From NCBI GenBank assembly GCA_036384915.1, contig DASVLJ010000079.1:50242-114241 (forward strand): DNA of 64,000 bases. The letters are read 5' to 3'. The notes under the pieces are model-generated. The model saw only the letters and a list, made by a program, of their open reading frames with translations, did no database searches and had not been told where the DNA came from. Below, in pieces: positions 42,204 to 52,600 of this stretch. Made by a program: the position numbers and the translations under genes. Numbering within the stretch: the stretch's first letter is position 1; each line of letters starts with the position of its first letter. The DNA comes from PKWO01 sp036384915. GTDB taxonomy: Bacteria; Pseudomonadota; Gammaproteobacteria; Burkholderiales; Burkholderiaceae_D.

Positions 42204-42653
42204 ATGAAACTTGAACTCGATGCAATGGACGCGAAAATCCTCGACATCCTGCAGCAGGACGCGCGCACGACGCTCGCTGAAATCGGGCGCCGCATACATA
42301 TGAGCCAGCCCGCGGTGGCCGAGCGCGTCAAGCGCATGGAAGCGGCCAATGTCATTTCGGGCTATCACGCCCAGATCAATCCGGCGGCGCTGGGCTATGG
42401 CATCACCGCCTTCATTCGCGTGGCCACGCGCACGCACGATACGCCTGTCGCCGTGGTGGCCTCTCAGCTGCCGGAGATCGTCGAATGCCATTCGATCACC
42501 GGCGACGATTGCAGCATCGTCAAGGTGATTGCACCGGGAGTGACGGAATTGGAAAAAGTGATCAACCAGCTGACGCGCTGCGGCGTAACTTCGACCTCCC
42601 TCATCCTGTCTTCCCCGATCAAGCGTAAGGCGATCGGCCCCGCGCCCCAGTAG
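42204..42653 (+). CDS. Lrp/AsnC-family transcriptional regulator
   Basis: 149 aa. N-terminal HTH (LDAMDAKILDILQQDARTTLAEIGRRIHMSQPAVAERVKRMEAA) followed by a RAM ligand-binding domain (TAFIRVATRT, VECHSITGDDCSIVKVIAP). It binds an amino acid or related effector and probably controls the divergent yedA-like exporter as well as itself. It is followed by the LysR gene after 8 nt on the same strand. Confidence 0.92.
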   Translation: MKLELDAMDAKILDILQQDARTTLAEIGRRIHMSQPAVAERVKRMEAANVISGYHAQINPAALGYGITAFIRVATRTHDTPVAVVASQLPEIVECHSITGDDCSIVKVIAPGVTELEKVINQLTRCGVTSTSLILSSPIKRKAIGPAPQ

Positions 42654-42661
42654 AGCCCGGG

Positions 42662-43612
42662 ATGGAACTGCGCCAACTCCGCTACTTCGTCGCCATCGTC
42701 GACCACGGTTCGATCTCGCGCGCCGCGCAAGTGCTGCACATCGCCCAGCCGGCGCTGACGCAGCAGATACGCCAGCTCGAAGAGGAACTGGCGGTGCAGC
42801 TGCTGCACCGCTCGGCACAGGGCGTACTGGCGACCGACGCCGGCAAGACCTTCTACGAACACGCGCAAGCGATCCTGAAACAGGTCGGCGATGCGCGCTC
42901 GGCCGTGGCGCAGGCGGCGGACAAACCGGCCGGTACGGTGGCGCTGGGCATTCCGCAAAGCGTGTCCGGCGCGCTGGCTCTGCCGCTCCTGGTTGCCGTG
43001 CGCGAGACGTATCCCGAGATTTCGCTGCAGTTGACCGAGGAACTATCGGGCAACCTGGTCGAGCAATTGCGCTCGGGCCGCATCAACCTCGCCGTACTGT
43101 TCGACGACGGGCAATTGCATGCCTTTTCCACCGAACCGCTGGTGGAAGAAGAAATGATGTTCGTCACCAAAAGCGATTCGCGCTTTGCCGTGAAGGGAGA
43201 GAGCCTGACGCTGGCCGAGGCACTGGCGCGGCCGCTGATCCTGCCCAGCCCTCAGCACGGCGTGCGGCCTCGCATCGAAGCCGTGGCGCGCGCCGCCGGG
43301 CTGGAATTGCACGATGTGACCGACATCAATTCGGTAGCCATTCTCAAGTCGGCCATCCTGGCCGACCTGGGCGCGACCATCCTGCCGCTGGCGCCGCTGC
43401 TGGCTGAAATCGAGCGCGGCGCGATGCGCGCGCAGCATATCGCCGGCAGCGGGCTCTCGCGCACCGTGGTGCTCGGCTCATCGCGCAATATTCCATTGAC
43501 CAATGCGGCGGCGGCCGTGCAACGGCTGGTGCTGTCCGTTACGCGGGAGCTGTGTACCGAAGGGCGCTGGCTGGGAGCGCAAGCGCTGGTGCGGCCGCCG
43601 GGGCAGTCATAA
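42662..43612 (+). CDS. LysR-family transcriptional regulator
   Basis: 316 aa. The HTH (MELRQLRYFVAIVDHGSISRAAQVLHIAQPALTQQIRQLEEELAVQLL) is followed by a LysR substrate domain (TVALGIPQSVSGALALPLL onwards). The N-terminal wording resembles Nac-type and related LTTRs. Targets are not evident: the next gene is convergent and unrelated. The 8-nt gap after the Lrp gene suggests co-transcription. Confidence 0.9.
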   Translation: MELRQLRYFVAIVDHGSISRAAQVLHIAQPALTQQIRQLEEELAVQLLHRSAQGVLATDAGKTFYEHAQAILKQVGDARSAVAQAADKPAGTVALGIPQSVSGALALPLLVAVRETYPEISLQLTEELSGNLVEQLRSGRINLAVLFDDGQLHAFSTEPLVEEEMMFVTKSDSRFAVKGESLTLAEALARPLILPSPQHGVRPRIEAVARAAGLELHDVTDINSVAILKSAILADLGATILPLAPLLAEIERGAMRAQHIAGSGLSRTVVLGSSRNIPLTNAAAAVQRLVLSVTRELCTEGRWLGAQALVRPPGQS

Positions 43613-43631
43613 CCGCCGCCCCCCCCCCGAA

Positions 43632-45083
43632 TTACTGAACGTTCTGCAGGGTGACCGTGAAGACCAGGCCGGAATTGGCCGGAATGCTGCCGTTGGCCGT
43701 GCTGCCGTAGCCGAGCTTGGGCGGGATGATCAAGGTGCGCGTACCGCCGACCTTCATGCCCAGTACGCCGATGTCCCAGCCGGCAATGACGTTGCCGGCG
43801 CCAATTTGGAACGAGAACGAGCCGGTGTGCAGCGACGAGCTGTCGAATTCCGTTCCCTTGAAGCCGGCCGCATTGACATCGTAAAGCCAGCCGGTGTAGC
43901 TGACTGTCGCCGTTTTGCCGAACGAGGCCGTGGTGCCGGTCCCGACCGCCGTATCGATTTCCTGCAGGGCAACCGGCGTGGCGGATGTGTTGGTGTTGGA
44001 CACGCAGGCTCCCGTACAGCCTATCGACCAGCCCGTCGCCGAAGCATTGATTTGCGCCGGGCCCATCTCGTTATTCCCGACGTAATAGAAGGCAACGTCC
44101 GTTGCCCCGGCGGCGCCGGTTCCGTAATCGAGATAACCGACGATGCTGCCCTGGTTGTACACGTACAGATCGCCGTTCGAAGGATAGACCAGCAAGCCGT
44201 TCAAATAAGTCTTGTTGGCAGCCGACTCCACGACGTAGGTCGAGGCATCGACGCCATATTGATTGCCGGCGGCGTCATAGACGCCGGTACCGCCGACGTT
44301 GAACGAAAGCAGGGTCGCGCCGCTGTAGGCCGAAGTCGATCCCGCGATGGCGGGAAAATTGGGCAAGCCGGCAATCGTCGTGTTTTCCTGCGCCTGAAAG
44401 CTGCTCAAGTCGGTCGCCGCACTGACCAGGCTCAGCATATTGCGCGCGTCGCTGGCCGCAGTCGAGCCGGTATAGGCGGAAGTTGCCAGTTGCGCATTGA
44501 CCTGGGTCGTGAAGTATTCAGCCGCGGTAATGCGATTGGCGACAAGCTGGGCGTCGAGCAGCCCCTGCGGCGTCGTGTTGGTCAGCGCACCGCCCATGAT
44601 GGCCAGGGCGGCGTCACCCTGGCTTACGGAACCGGTGTCGATGGCGCCGGACCAGTAATTCAAGCCGGCCGTTGCGGGATCGCGGCCCAGCACGTGCTGG
44701 AATACGGCGGTAACGAAGGCTTGCGAACCGGCGTTTCCATAGAGATTCTGCGATTCCTTGCTGGTGCCGAAGCTGTCGATCAAGGTCTTCAGCCTGATAT
44801 CGGTCGAATAGGCTTCAGCCAGAGCGGCGACCGTGGTCGGCGCGTTGTCCGCAGCCAGCGCCGCTTCGAAATTGGCCAGACCGATGGGGTCTGCAGGCCG
44901 GCCGAAGTAAGCGATATAGAGCGATTGCACGGCATCCTGATAATCCGCCGCCACCGCCGTGGTCTTGGTGCTGCGCTGCAATTGCTTGGATTGCGCATCG
45001 AGCCCGCCATTGGCCGAATTGCTCCCGCCGCAGCCGGCCAGCAACAGTCCCCCGGCGACCAGCGCCAACATTCCATATTTCAT
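43632..45083 (-). CDS. Lipoprotein with DUF4214-like and FKBP-type PPIase domains
   Basis: 483 aa. Lipobox LLLAGCGG (Cys at about 18) makes it a lipoprotein. Residues 45-200 contain DUF4214-like helical segments (AVQSLYIAYFGRPADPIGLANFEAAL and FVTAVFQHVLGRDPATAGLNYW). The C-terminal 110 residues are an FKBP domain (ATVSYTGWLYD, TEFDSS, FQIGAGNVIAGWDIGVLGMKVGGTRTLIIPPKLGYG). Between them is a beta-rich Gly/Ser/Thr region (200-360) of unknown fold. A folding helper at the cell surface is possible. The combination is unusual. Confidence 0.85.
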   Translation of the reverse strand: MKYGMLALVAGGLLLAGCGGSNSANGGLDAQSKQLQRSTKTTAVAADYQDAVQSLYIAYFGRPADPIGLANFEAALAADNAPTTVAALAEAYSTDIRLKTLIDSFGTSKESQNLYGNAGSQAFVTAVFQHVLGRDPATAGLNYWSGAIDTGSVSQGDAALAIMGGALTNTTPQGLLDAQLVANRITAAEYFTTQVNAQLATSAYTGSTAASDARNMLSLVSAATDLSSFQAQENTTIAGLPNFPAIAGSTSAYSGATLLSFNVGGTGVYDAAGNQYGVDASTYVVESAANKTYLNGLLVYPSNGDLYVYNQGSIVGYLDYGTGAAGATDVAFYYVGNNEMGPAQINASATGWSIGCTGACVSNTNTSATPVALQEIDTAVGTGTTASFGKTATVSYTGWLYDVNAAGFKGTEFDSSSLHTGSFSFQIGAGNVIAGWDIGVLGMKVGGTRTLIIPPKLGYGSTANGSIPANSGLVFTVTLQNVQ

Positions 45084-45258
45084 ATCGTTCGGCCCCTGTT
45101 ATCGAATTCAGCCCGGCTTGCCGGGTAAAGCGAGCAGTGTAGCAAATTGTCGACCTTCATTTGTCTGCGAAATGTATCCATCCTGTCATGTTACGGCACT
45201 GGCCTTGGCCGCATTAACGCGTTAGTATCTTTGCACTTTCACCTCTGGAGCCTGCAAC

Positions 45259-45720
45259 ATGACTTTCACCATCTCGTCTCGCGTGCTTTCCCTGTTGTCC
45301 GCCGCCATATTGGCCGGCGCCGCCTTAAGCTTGGGGTTTTCGCCGCAAGCCTCGCATGCTCAAGCCGCCACCCCTGCCCCTGCCGCTTTTGAAGACAAGG
45401 CGGTATACCACGTGGACGACCCGGCCGCGATGCGCCTAGCCTTGGGCAACATCGCCAATCATCTGGCGGTCTCGCCCGGCGCCAAGATCTCGCTGGTAGC
45501 CAACGGCAGGGGCATCACCACCCTGGTGGCCGGCGAATATTCCAAACCGATCGCCGACCTGCAGGCCAAGGGTGTGCGTTTTGTGGCTTGCAACAACTCC
45601 ATGAAGGGCTTCGATATCGAAGCCTCCAAGCTCGTGCCGGGTGCCGTGATCGTGCCGGCTGGCGTGGCGGAATTGTCGCGTTTGCAAGTTGCCGAACATT
45701 ACGCTTACATCAAGCCCTGA
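45259..45720 (+). CDS. Exported DsrE-family protein
   Basis: 153 aa. Signal peptide about 1-37 (ILAGAALSLGFSPQASHAQA). The mature part is DsrE-like, with AVYHVDDPAAMRLALGNIANHL, ISLVANGRGITTLV and the Cys region VACNNSMKGFDIEASKLVPGA. DsrE folds occur in sulfur-relay proteins; the single conserved Cys could carry a persulfide, but periplasmic members are poorly understood. It is followed by a strong inverted repeat at 45735-45767. Confidence 0.85.
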   Translation: MTFTISSRVLSLLSAAILAGAALSLGFSPQASHAQAATPAPAAFEDKAVYHVDDPAAMRLALGNIANHLAVSPGAKISLVANGRGITTLVAGEYSKPIADLQAKGVRFVACNNSMKGFDIEASKLVPGAVIVPAGVAELSRLQVAEHYAYIKP

Positions 45721-45734
45721 AAATCCGTATCGCC

Positions 45735-45767
45735 GATAGGGGTATATGTTTTTCTTATACCCCTATC
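45735..45767. terminator. Perfect 12-bp hairpin after the DsrE gene
   Basis: Arms GATAGGGGTATA (45735-45746) and TATACCCCTATC (45756-45767) with a 9-nt T-rich loop, 15 nt after the stop. It lacks a downstream T-run, so it may be a stabilising 3' hairpin rather than a full terminator. The rest of the gap to 45931 shows no gene. Confidence 0.5.
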
Positions 45768-45931
45768 CTCATTCCCTATTTCTGCTCCAAGCTGCGCCTC
45801 CCCTACACTGCGCGCATGGCGGATTCCCATCTGCCATCAAGGGACTACTAGTCCTCTGCTGATCGACGGTTCAGCGCCTTACCCGGGCGTCACCCTGTCA
45901 CCAGCGATCCGATCACGATTTTGGAGAAGAC

Positions 45932-48900
45932 ATGCATACCGCACCCACGGCCGGGGCAGCTCAGTTTGAGCCCCTGCGCGCCGCCGATTCCCTCGCCTCC
46001 GTCACCCTCGACGACAAATACACCGCCACCTCGGGCAAGATTTACCTGTCGGGCGTGCAAGCCCTGGTGCGCCTGCCCATGATCCAGCGTTTGCGCGATG
46101 AAAAGGCAGGCTTGCATACGGCAGGTTTTATCTCCGGTTATCGCGGCTCGCCCCTGGGCGGCTTGGACGAGGCGCTGTGGAAGGCGCAAGCGCTGCTGGA
46201 AAAGAGTGAAGTCAAGTTCGTTCCCGGCGTCAATGAAGACCTGGCCGCCACGGCCGTCTGGGGTTCGCAGCAAGTCGATCTGATCGGCCCGTCGGCCTAT
46301 GATGGAGTCTTCTCCATGTGGTACGGCAAAGGCCCGGGCGTGGACCGCTGCGGCGACGTGTTCAAGCACATGAACCATGCCGGCACGGCCAGGAACGGCG
46401 GCGTGCTGCTGGTGGCGGGTGACGACCATGGCGCCTATTCCTCCACGCTGCCGCATCAGTCGGACCATATGTTCGCGGCATCGATGATCCCGGTGCTCTA
46501 CCCCTGCAACGTGCAGGAATACATCGACCTCGGCCTGCACGCCTGGGCCATGTCGCGTTTCTCCGGTTGCGCCGTGGCTTTCAAGGCGCTCGCCGATACG
46601 GTGGAATCCTCCGCATCGATCGACGCCGATCCGTTCCGCCTCGAAATCAAGCTGCCGGCCGATTTCGTCATGCCCGAAGGCGGCTTGAATGCGCGCCTCT
46701 CCAACGATTACCTCGGTCTGCAGGCGCGCAAGCAGGAAGCGCTGATGCAGGACTACAAGATCTACGCCGCGCTGGCCTATGCCCGCGCCAACCGCTTGAA
46801 CCAGGTCACCATCGACAGCGAGAAGGCCAAGCTCGGCATCATCGCTTCGGGCAAGTCTTACCTCGACGTGCTGGAAGCGCTGGAACAGCTCGGTATCGAC
46901 GAAGCGATGGCGGCCGAGATCGGCATCCGCCTGTACAAGGTGGCCATGCCCTGGCCGCTGGAACCGGACGGCGTGCGCGAATTCGCGCGCGGCCTCGATG
47001 AAATCCTGGTGGTCGAAGAAAAACGCCAGATCGTCGAATACCAATTGAAGGAACAGCTCTACAACTGGCGCGACGACGTGCGCCCGCGCGTGATCGGCAA
47101 GTTCGACGAAAAGGGCGAGTGGGTTGCCCCGCGCGGCGAGTGGCTGCTCACTTCCAAGGCCGACTTCTCGGTCGCCCAGATTGCGCGCGTGATCGCATCG
47201 CGTATTGCGCGCTTCCACGTCAGCGACCTGATCAAGGCGCGCCTGACCTTCCTCGAAGCCAAGGATGCGGTATTGAAAAAGGCGGTCAACACACCGCCGC
47301 GCCCGGCTTATTACTGCTCGGGCTGCCCGCACAATACCTCGACCAAGGTGCCCGAAGGCAGCTTCGCACTGGCCGGTATCGGCTGCCACGTGATGGCCAC
47401 CGCGATTTACCCGGAATACAACAAGACCACCACCCACATGGGCGGCGAAGGCGCGCCCTGGATCGGCCAGGCGCCGTTTTCCAAGGTGCCGCATGTGTTC
47501 GCCAACCTCGGTGACGGCACGTACTTCCACTCCGGCTATCTGGCGATCCGCGCCGCCGTGGCCGCCAAGGTCAACATGACCTACAAGATTTTGTTCAACG
47601 ACGCCGTGGCAATGACGGGCGGCCAGCCGGTCGACGGCATCACTTCGGTGCCGATGATCGCGCAACAAATGGCTGCCGAAGGCGTGCAGCGCATCGCACT
47701 CGTGACGGAAGACTTGAGCCGCTATACGGTGCGCACCGGCCTGCCTTCGATGGTGAGCCTGCATGACCGCAAGGAGTTGGACGCCGTACAGCGCGAGCTG
47801 CGTGAAATCAAGGGCGTGTCCGTCATCATCTACGACCAGACCTGCGCCGCCGAAAAGCGCCGCCGCCGCAAGAAAGGCGAATATCCCGACCCGAACCAGC
47901 GCATGTTCATCAACGAAGCCGTGTGCGAAGGCTGCGGCGATTGCGGCGTGCAATCGAACTGCACGTCCATCATGCCGCTGGAAACCGAATTCGGCCGCAA
48001 GCGCAGCATCGACCAATCCTCGTGCAATAAGGATTATTCCTGCGTCAAGGGCTTTTGCCCCAGCTTCGTCACCGTCGAAGGCGGCAGGCTCAAGAAGTCA
48101 AAGACCGGCACGGCCAAGCAGGACGATTTCGGTGATCTGCCCGACCCAGTGCTGCCGGCTTGCGACGTGCCCTTCAACATCCTCTTGAACGGCATCGGCG
48201 GCACCGGCGTGATCACCGTCGGCGCCTTGATCGGTATGGCCGGCCACCTCGAAGGCAAAGGCGTGTCGGTGCTCGACATGACGGGCATGTCGCAAAAGAA
48301 CGGTTCGGTGACCTCGCACATCCGGGTGGCACAAGACCCGAAGCGCATTCGCGCCCAGCGTATCGCCACCGGCGAAGCGGATTTGATCCTCGGTTGCGAC
48401 ATGCTGACTGCCGGCTCGCATGACGCGATTTCCAAGATGCGCCCTGGCCGCACGCGCGCCGTGGTCAACACGCACGAACAGCCGACCGGCCCGTTCGCCA
48501 AGAACCGCGACTGGGAATTCCCGTTCGAACAGGTCAAGGCACTGATCAACGAGTCGGTGGAAAACCGCTCCGACTTCATCGATGCCACGCGCCTGGCCAC
48601 GGCCCTGATGGGCGACTCGATCGCCACCAACCTGTTCATGCTCGGCTTCGCCTACCAGAAGGGCGCGATCCCCGTCTCGGAAGCGGCCTTGCTGCGCGCC
48701 ATCGAATTGAACGGCGTAGCCGTCGAAAGCAACAAGAAGAGTCTCCTCTGGGGCCGCCGCGCCGCCGTCGACCTGACGCGCGTGGAAAAGGTTGCTTTCC
48801 CGGGCAAACCCGTGGTGCTGCAGATGCCGCAAAGCATAGACACGCTGATCAAGCGCCGCGTGGCTTACCTGACCGAATACCAGGATGCCGCCTATGCCGC

Positions 48901-49480
48901 GAAGTACGAGGAATTGATGGCGGAAGTGCGTGCCGCCGAAGCCAAAATCGGCGGCAACAAGCTCGCTACCGCTGTGGCGAAGAATTACTTCAAGCTGATG
49001 GCGTACAAGGATGAGTATGAAGTGGCCCGCCTCTACACCGACGGCCAATTCGTCGAAAAGCTCAAGCAGCAATTCGAAGGCGACTTCAGCGTCAAGTTCA
49101 ACCTTGCTCCGCCCTTGTTCGCCAAGAAGGACGAGAAGGGCCACCTGATCAAGGCGCAATACGGTTCCTGGGTGTGGAAGGCCTTCGGCATTCTCGCCAA
49201 GCTGAAGGGCTTGCGCGGCGGCACCTTCGACGTCTTCGGCTACACGGCCGAGCGCAAGATGGAACGCGCCATGATCGGCGAATACCGCGACATGGTGCGC
49301 GGCATGTTGAAGAACTTGAATGCCGGCAACTTGATGAAGGCGGTCGAGATTGCCAACCTGCCGGACCAGGTGCGCGGCTTCGGTCACATCAAGGAAAAGG
49401 CGGTCGAGCAATATCGCCGCGAGAAGGATAAGCTGTTGGCTCAATACCCGGTGCAGCAGGCGCCGGCGCAGGCGGCTTGA
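45932..49480 (+). CDS. Fused indolepyruvate-ferredoxin-oxidoreductase family protein
   Basis: 1182 aa, the usual length of the fused IorA-IorB type in proteobacteria. N-terminal 2-oxoacid-binding region (LIGPSAYDGVFSMWYGKGPGVDR and HRG-type segments), then the TPP-binding part with LGDGTYFHSGYLAIRAAVAAK. The Cys-rich cluster region CEGCGDCGVQSNC plus CNKDYSCVKGFCP likely holds iron-sulfur clusters. The C-terminal gamma-like domain begins NILLNGIGGTGVITVGAL. It should oxidise indolepyruvate or another aromatic or branched 2-oxoacid to its CoA ester. GGAG 7 nt upstream supports the ATG. A REP pair follows. Confidence 0.92.
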   Translation: MHTAPTAGAAQFEPLRAADSLASVTLDDKYTATSGKIYLSGVQALVRLPMIQRLRDEKAGLHTAGFISGYRGSPLGGLDEALWKAQALLEKSEVKFVPGVNEDLAATAVWGSQQVDLIGPSAYDGVFSMWYGKGPGVDRCGDVFKHMNHAGTARNGGVLLVAGDDHGAYSSTLPHQSDHMFAASMIPVLYPCNVQEYIDLGLHAWAMSRFSGCAVAFKALADTVESSASIDADPFRLEIKLPADFVMPEGGLNARLSNDYLGLQARKQEALMQDYKIYAALAYARANRLNQVTIDSEKAKLGIIASGKSYLDVLEALEQLGIDEAMAAEIGIRLYKVAMPWPLEPDGVREFARGLDEILVVEEKRQIVEYQLKEQLYNWRDDVRPRVIGKFDEKGEWVAPRGEWLLTSKADFSVAQIARVIASRIARFHVSDLIKARLTFLEAKDAVLKKAVNTPPRPAYYCSGCPHNTSTKVPEGSFALAGIGCHVMATAIYPEYNKTTTHMGGEGAPWIGQAPFSKVPHVFANLGDGTYFHSGYLAIRAAVAAKVNMTYKILFNDAVAMTGGQPVDGITSVPMIAQQMAAEGVQRIALVTEDLSRYTVRTGLPSMVSLHDRKELDAVQRELREIKGVSVIIYDQTCAAEKRRRRKKGEYPDPNQRMFINEAVCEGCGDCGVQSNCTSIMPLETEFGRKRSIDQSSCNKDYSCVKGFCPSFVTVEGGRLKKSKTGTAKQDDFGDLPDPVLPACDVPFNILLNGIGGTGVITVGALIGMAGHLEGKGVSVLDMTGMSQKNGSVTSHIRVAQDPKRIRAQRIATGEADLILGCDMLTAGSHDAISKMRPGRTRAVVNTHEQPTGPFAKNRDWEFPFEQVKALINESVENRSDFIDATRLATALMGDSIATNLFMLGFAYQKGAIPVSEAALLRAIELNGVAVESNKKSLLWGRRAAVDLTRVEKVAFPGKPVVLQMPQSIDTLIKRRVAYLTEYQDAAYAAKYEELMAEVRAAEAKIGGNKLATAVAKNYFKLMAYKDEYEVARLYTDGQFVEKLKQQFEGDFSVKFNLAPPLFAKKDEKGHLIKAQYGSWVWKAFGILAKLKGLRGGTFDVFGYTAERKMERAMIGEYRDMVRGMLKNLNAGNLMKAVEIANLPDQVRGFGHIKEKAVEQYRREKDKLLAQYPVQQAPAQAA

Positions 49481-49494
49481 TTGAAATACAACTC

Positions 49495-49604
49495 GTAGGT
49501 TGGGCTGAGCGCAAGCGAAGCCCAACATCGGCAGCCCAATCAACCCGCATTACGTGTTGGAAACGCCGAAACGTTGGGCTTCGCTGCGCTCAGCACCAAC
49601 CTAC
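49495..49604. repeat. Inverted pair of GTAGGTTGG-type REP elements
   Basis: REP1 (49495-49527) begins GTAGGTTGGGCTGAGCGCAA and ends AGCCCAACA; REP2 (49572-49604) is the inverse, ending CACCAACCTAC. Each folds into a hairpin, and together they form a BIME-like unit between the oxidoreductase and icmF. Confidence 0.85.
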
Positions 49605-49625
49605 CGCACCAACAATCAGTTGAGC

Positions 49626-49654
49626 TTGACGTTAACGTTAACGTCAGCTACCTT
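49626..49654 (+). promoter_or_regulatory. icmF promoter with a perfect 20-bp palindrome
   Basis: A -35 TTGACG (49626-49631) and a -10 TACCTT (49649-49654) are 17 bp apart. The palindrome TGACGTTAACGTTAACGTCA (49627-49646) overlaps the -35 and spacer. The half-site wording resembles sites of LiuR-type MerR regulators of branched-chain amino-acid and short-chain acyl-CoA catabolism, which would suit IcmF. No liuR gene is in the window. Confidence 0.6.
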
Positions 49655-49688
49655 AAACAACCCAAGAAACGACGTCCTCGAGGAAGCC

Positions 49689-52600
49689 ATGACCGATCTT
49701 TCCGTCGCCCAAAAGCTCACCGAATACAAACCCGCCAACAAGGTGCGCTTCGTCACGGCGGCCTCGCTGTTCGACGGGCATGACGCCTCGATCAACATCA
49801 TGCGCCGCATCCTGATGGCGCAAGGCGCCGAAGTGATCCATCTGGGCCACAACCGCTCGGTGGACGACATCGTCACCGCTGCGCTGCAGGAAGACGCGCA
49901 AGGCATTGCGGTCTCGAGCTATCAGGGCGGCCATGTCGAGTATTTCAAGTACATGATCGATCTGCTCAAGCAGCGCGGCGGCGAGCACATCAAGGTGTTC
50001 GGCGGCGGCGGCGGCGTAATCGTGCCGGCCGAGATCGCCGACTTGCATGCCTATGGCGTGGCGCGCATTTTCAGCCCGGAAGACGGCCAGCGCCTTGGGC
50101 TGGTCGGGATGATCCTCTCGATGATCCAGGCTTGCGACGTCGATCTCTCCTCCTATGCGCCCAAGTCGCTGACCGCCCTGACCGAAGGCGAAATGCGCCA
50201 ACGCGCCCTGGCGCAATTGATCACGGCGCTGGAAAACGATGCCGTCGATGCGAACCTGAAGAGCGTCTTGCATGCCGCCGCCAAGGAAGCCAAGGTACCG
50301 ACCCTCGGCATCACCGGTACGGGCGGCGCGGGCAAGTCTTCGCTGACGGACGAATTGATCCGCCGCATCCGCTTGGACCAGGGCGACGCGCTCAATATCG
50401 CCGTGATCTCGATCGACCCTTCGCGCCGCAAGTCCGGCGGCGCACTGTTGGGCGACCGCATCCGCATGAACGCCATCGGCCCGTGGAATGGCCAGTCTCG
50501 CGTCTTTATGCGCTCGCTCGCCACGCGCGAAGCCGGCTCGGAAATTTCGCAGGCCCTGCCCGATGTGATCGCGGCCTGCAAGGTGGCAGGTTTCGACCTG
50601 ATCGTGGTGGAAACCTCGGGCATCGGCCAGGGCGATGCCGCCATCGTACCGCACGTCGATCTGAGCATGTATGTGATGACGCCCGAGTTCGGCGCGGCTT
50701 CGCAACTGGAAAAAATCGACATGCTCGACTTCGCCGATTTTGTCGCCATCAACAAGTTCGACCGCAAGGGCGCGCAAGATGCCTTGCGCGACGTGGCCAA
50801 GCAATACCAGCGCAACCGCGAACTGTGGAGCAAGCGCCCGGAAGAGATGCCGGTTTATGGCACGCAGGCTTCGCGCTTCAATGACGATGGCGTGACCGCG
50901 TTGTATCAAGGTTTGTTGCCGCGTCTCGCGGCGCTCGGCTTGAAGACCGGCAAAAGCAGCCTTGCGCCCGTGTCGGTGCGCTTCTCCTCCGGCAAGAACG
51001 CCATCGTGCCGCCGGCACGGTCGCGCTACCTGGCCGAGATCGCCGACACCGTGCGCGGTTACCACAAACAAGTCAACCGGCAGACGCGCATCGCCCGCGA
51101 ACGCCAGCAATTGCAGGAAGCCAAGCGCATGCTGGCCAAGGCCGGCAAGTCCGTCGACTTCGACGACGTGATCGAAGAGCGCGACAACCGCTTGGACGCC
51201 GGCGTGAAGAAACTGCTCGCCTCCTGGCCCGACATGCAGCAAGCCTATGCCGGCGACGATTATGTAGTGAAGATCCGCGACAAGGAGATCCGCACGCGCC
51301 TGGTCGGCACCACGCTTTCAGGCACCAAGATCCGTAAGGTGGCGCTGCCGCGTTTTGAAGACCATGGCGAAGTGCTGCGCTGGCTGATGCTGGAAAACGT
51401 GCCCGGCTCCTTCCCCTATACCGCCGGCGTGTTCGCTTTCAAGCGCGAAGGGGAAGACCCGACGCGCATGTTCGCCGGCGAAGGCGACCCGTTCCGCACC
51501 AACCGCCGCTTCAAACTGGTGTCCGAAGGCATGGAAGCCAAGCGTCTCTCCACGGCATTCGACTCGGTCACGCTGTACGGCGCCGATCCGGCGCTGCGCC
51601 CCGACATCTACGGCAAGATCGGCAATTCGGGCGTCTCGGTCGCGACGCTGGACGACATGAAGGTGCTGTACGAAGGCTTCGACCTGTGCGACCCGGCCAC
51701 CTCGGTCTCGATGACGATCAACGGCCCGGCGCCGACCATACTCGCCATGTTCATGAATACGGCCATCGACCAGCAGTTGGCCAAGTTCAAGAGCGACAAC
51801 AAGCGCGAGCCAAGCGCCGAGGAAACCGAAAAGATCAAGGCGTGGGTATTGCAAAACGTGCGCGGCACGGTGCAGGCCGACATCCTCAAGGAAGACCAGG
51901 GCCAGAACACCTGCATCTTTTCCACCGAGTTTTCGCTCAAGGTAATGGGCGACATCCAGGAATACTTCGTGCACCACCAGGTGCGCAACTTCTACTCGGT
52001 CTCGATCTCGGGCTACCACATCGCCGAAGCCGGCGCCAACCCGATTTCACAACTGGCCTTCACGCTGTCGAACGGCTTCACCTTCGTCGAAGCCTATCTC
52101 GCGCGCGGCATGCATATCGACGATTTCGCAGCCAACCTGTCGTTCTTCTTCAGCAACGGCATGGACCCGGAATACACCGTGCTGGGCCGCGTGGCGCGCC
52201 GCATCTGGGCCGTGGCGATGCGCGACAAATACGGCGCGAACGAGCGCTCGCAGAAGCTCAAGTACCACATCCAGACTTCGGGCCGCTCGCTGCACGCGCA
52301 AGAGATCGACTTCAACGACATCCGCACCACGCTGCAGGCGCTGATCGCGATCTACGACAACTGCAACTCGCTGCACACCAACGCCTACGACGAGGCCATC
52401 ACCACGCCGACCGACGAATCGGTGCGCCGCGCTCTCGCCATCCAGCTCATCATCAACCGCGAGTGGGGCCTGGCCAAGAACGAGAACCCGAACCAGGGCA
52501 GCTTCATCATCGAAGAACTGACCGACCTGGTCGAGGAAGCCGTGCTGCAGGAATTCGAGCGCATCGCCGAGCGCGGCGGCGTGCTGGGCGCGATGGAAAC

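Noticed and set aside
45735..45767. CsoR/CstR-type operator
   Set aside because: The GGGGTATA and TATACCCC halves face the opposite way to the usual TATACCCC-GGGGTATA layout, and the site lies after a stop codon, so a 3' hairpin is more likely.
49554..49688. Upstream start for icmF adding 45 residues
   Set aside because: The extension crosses the REP element and the promoter palindrome, and GAGGAAG precedes the later ATG.
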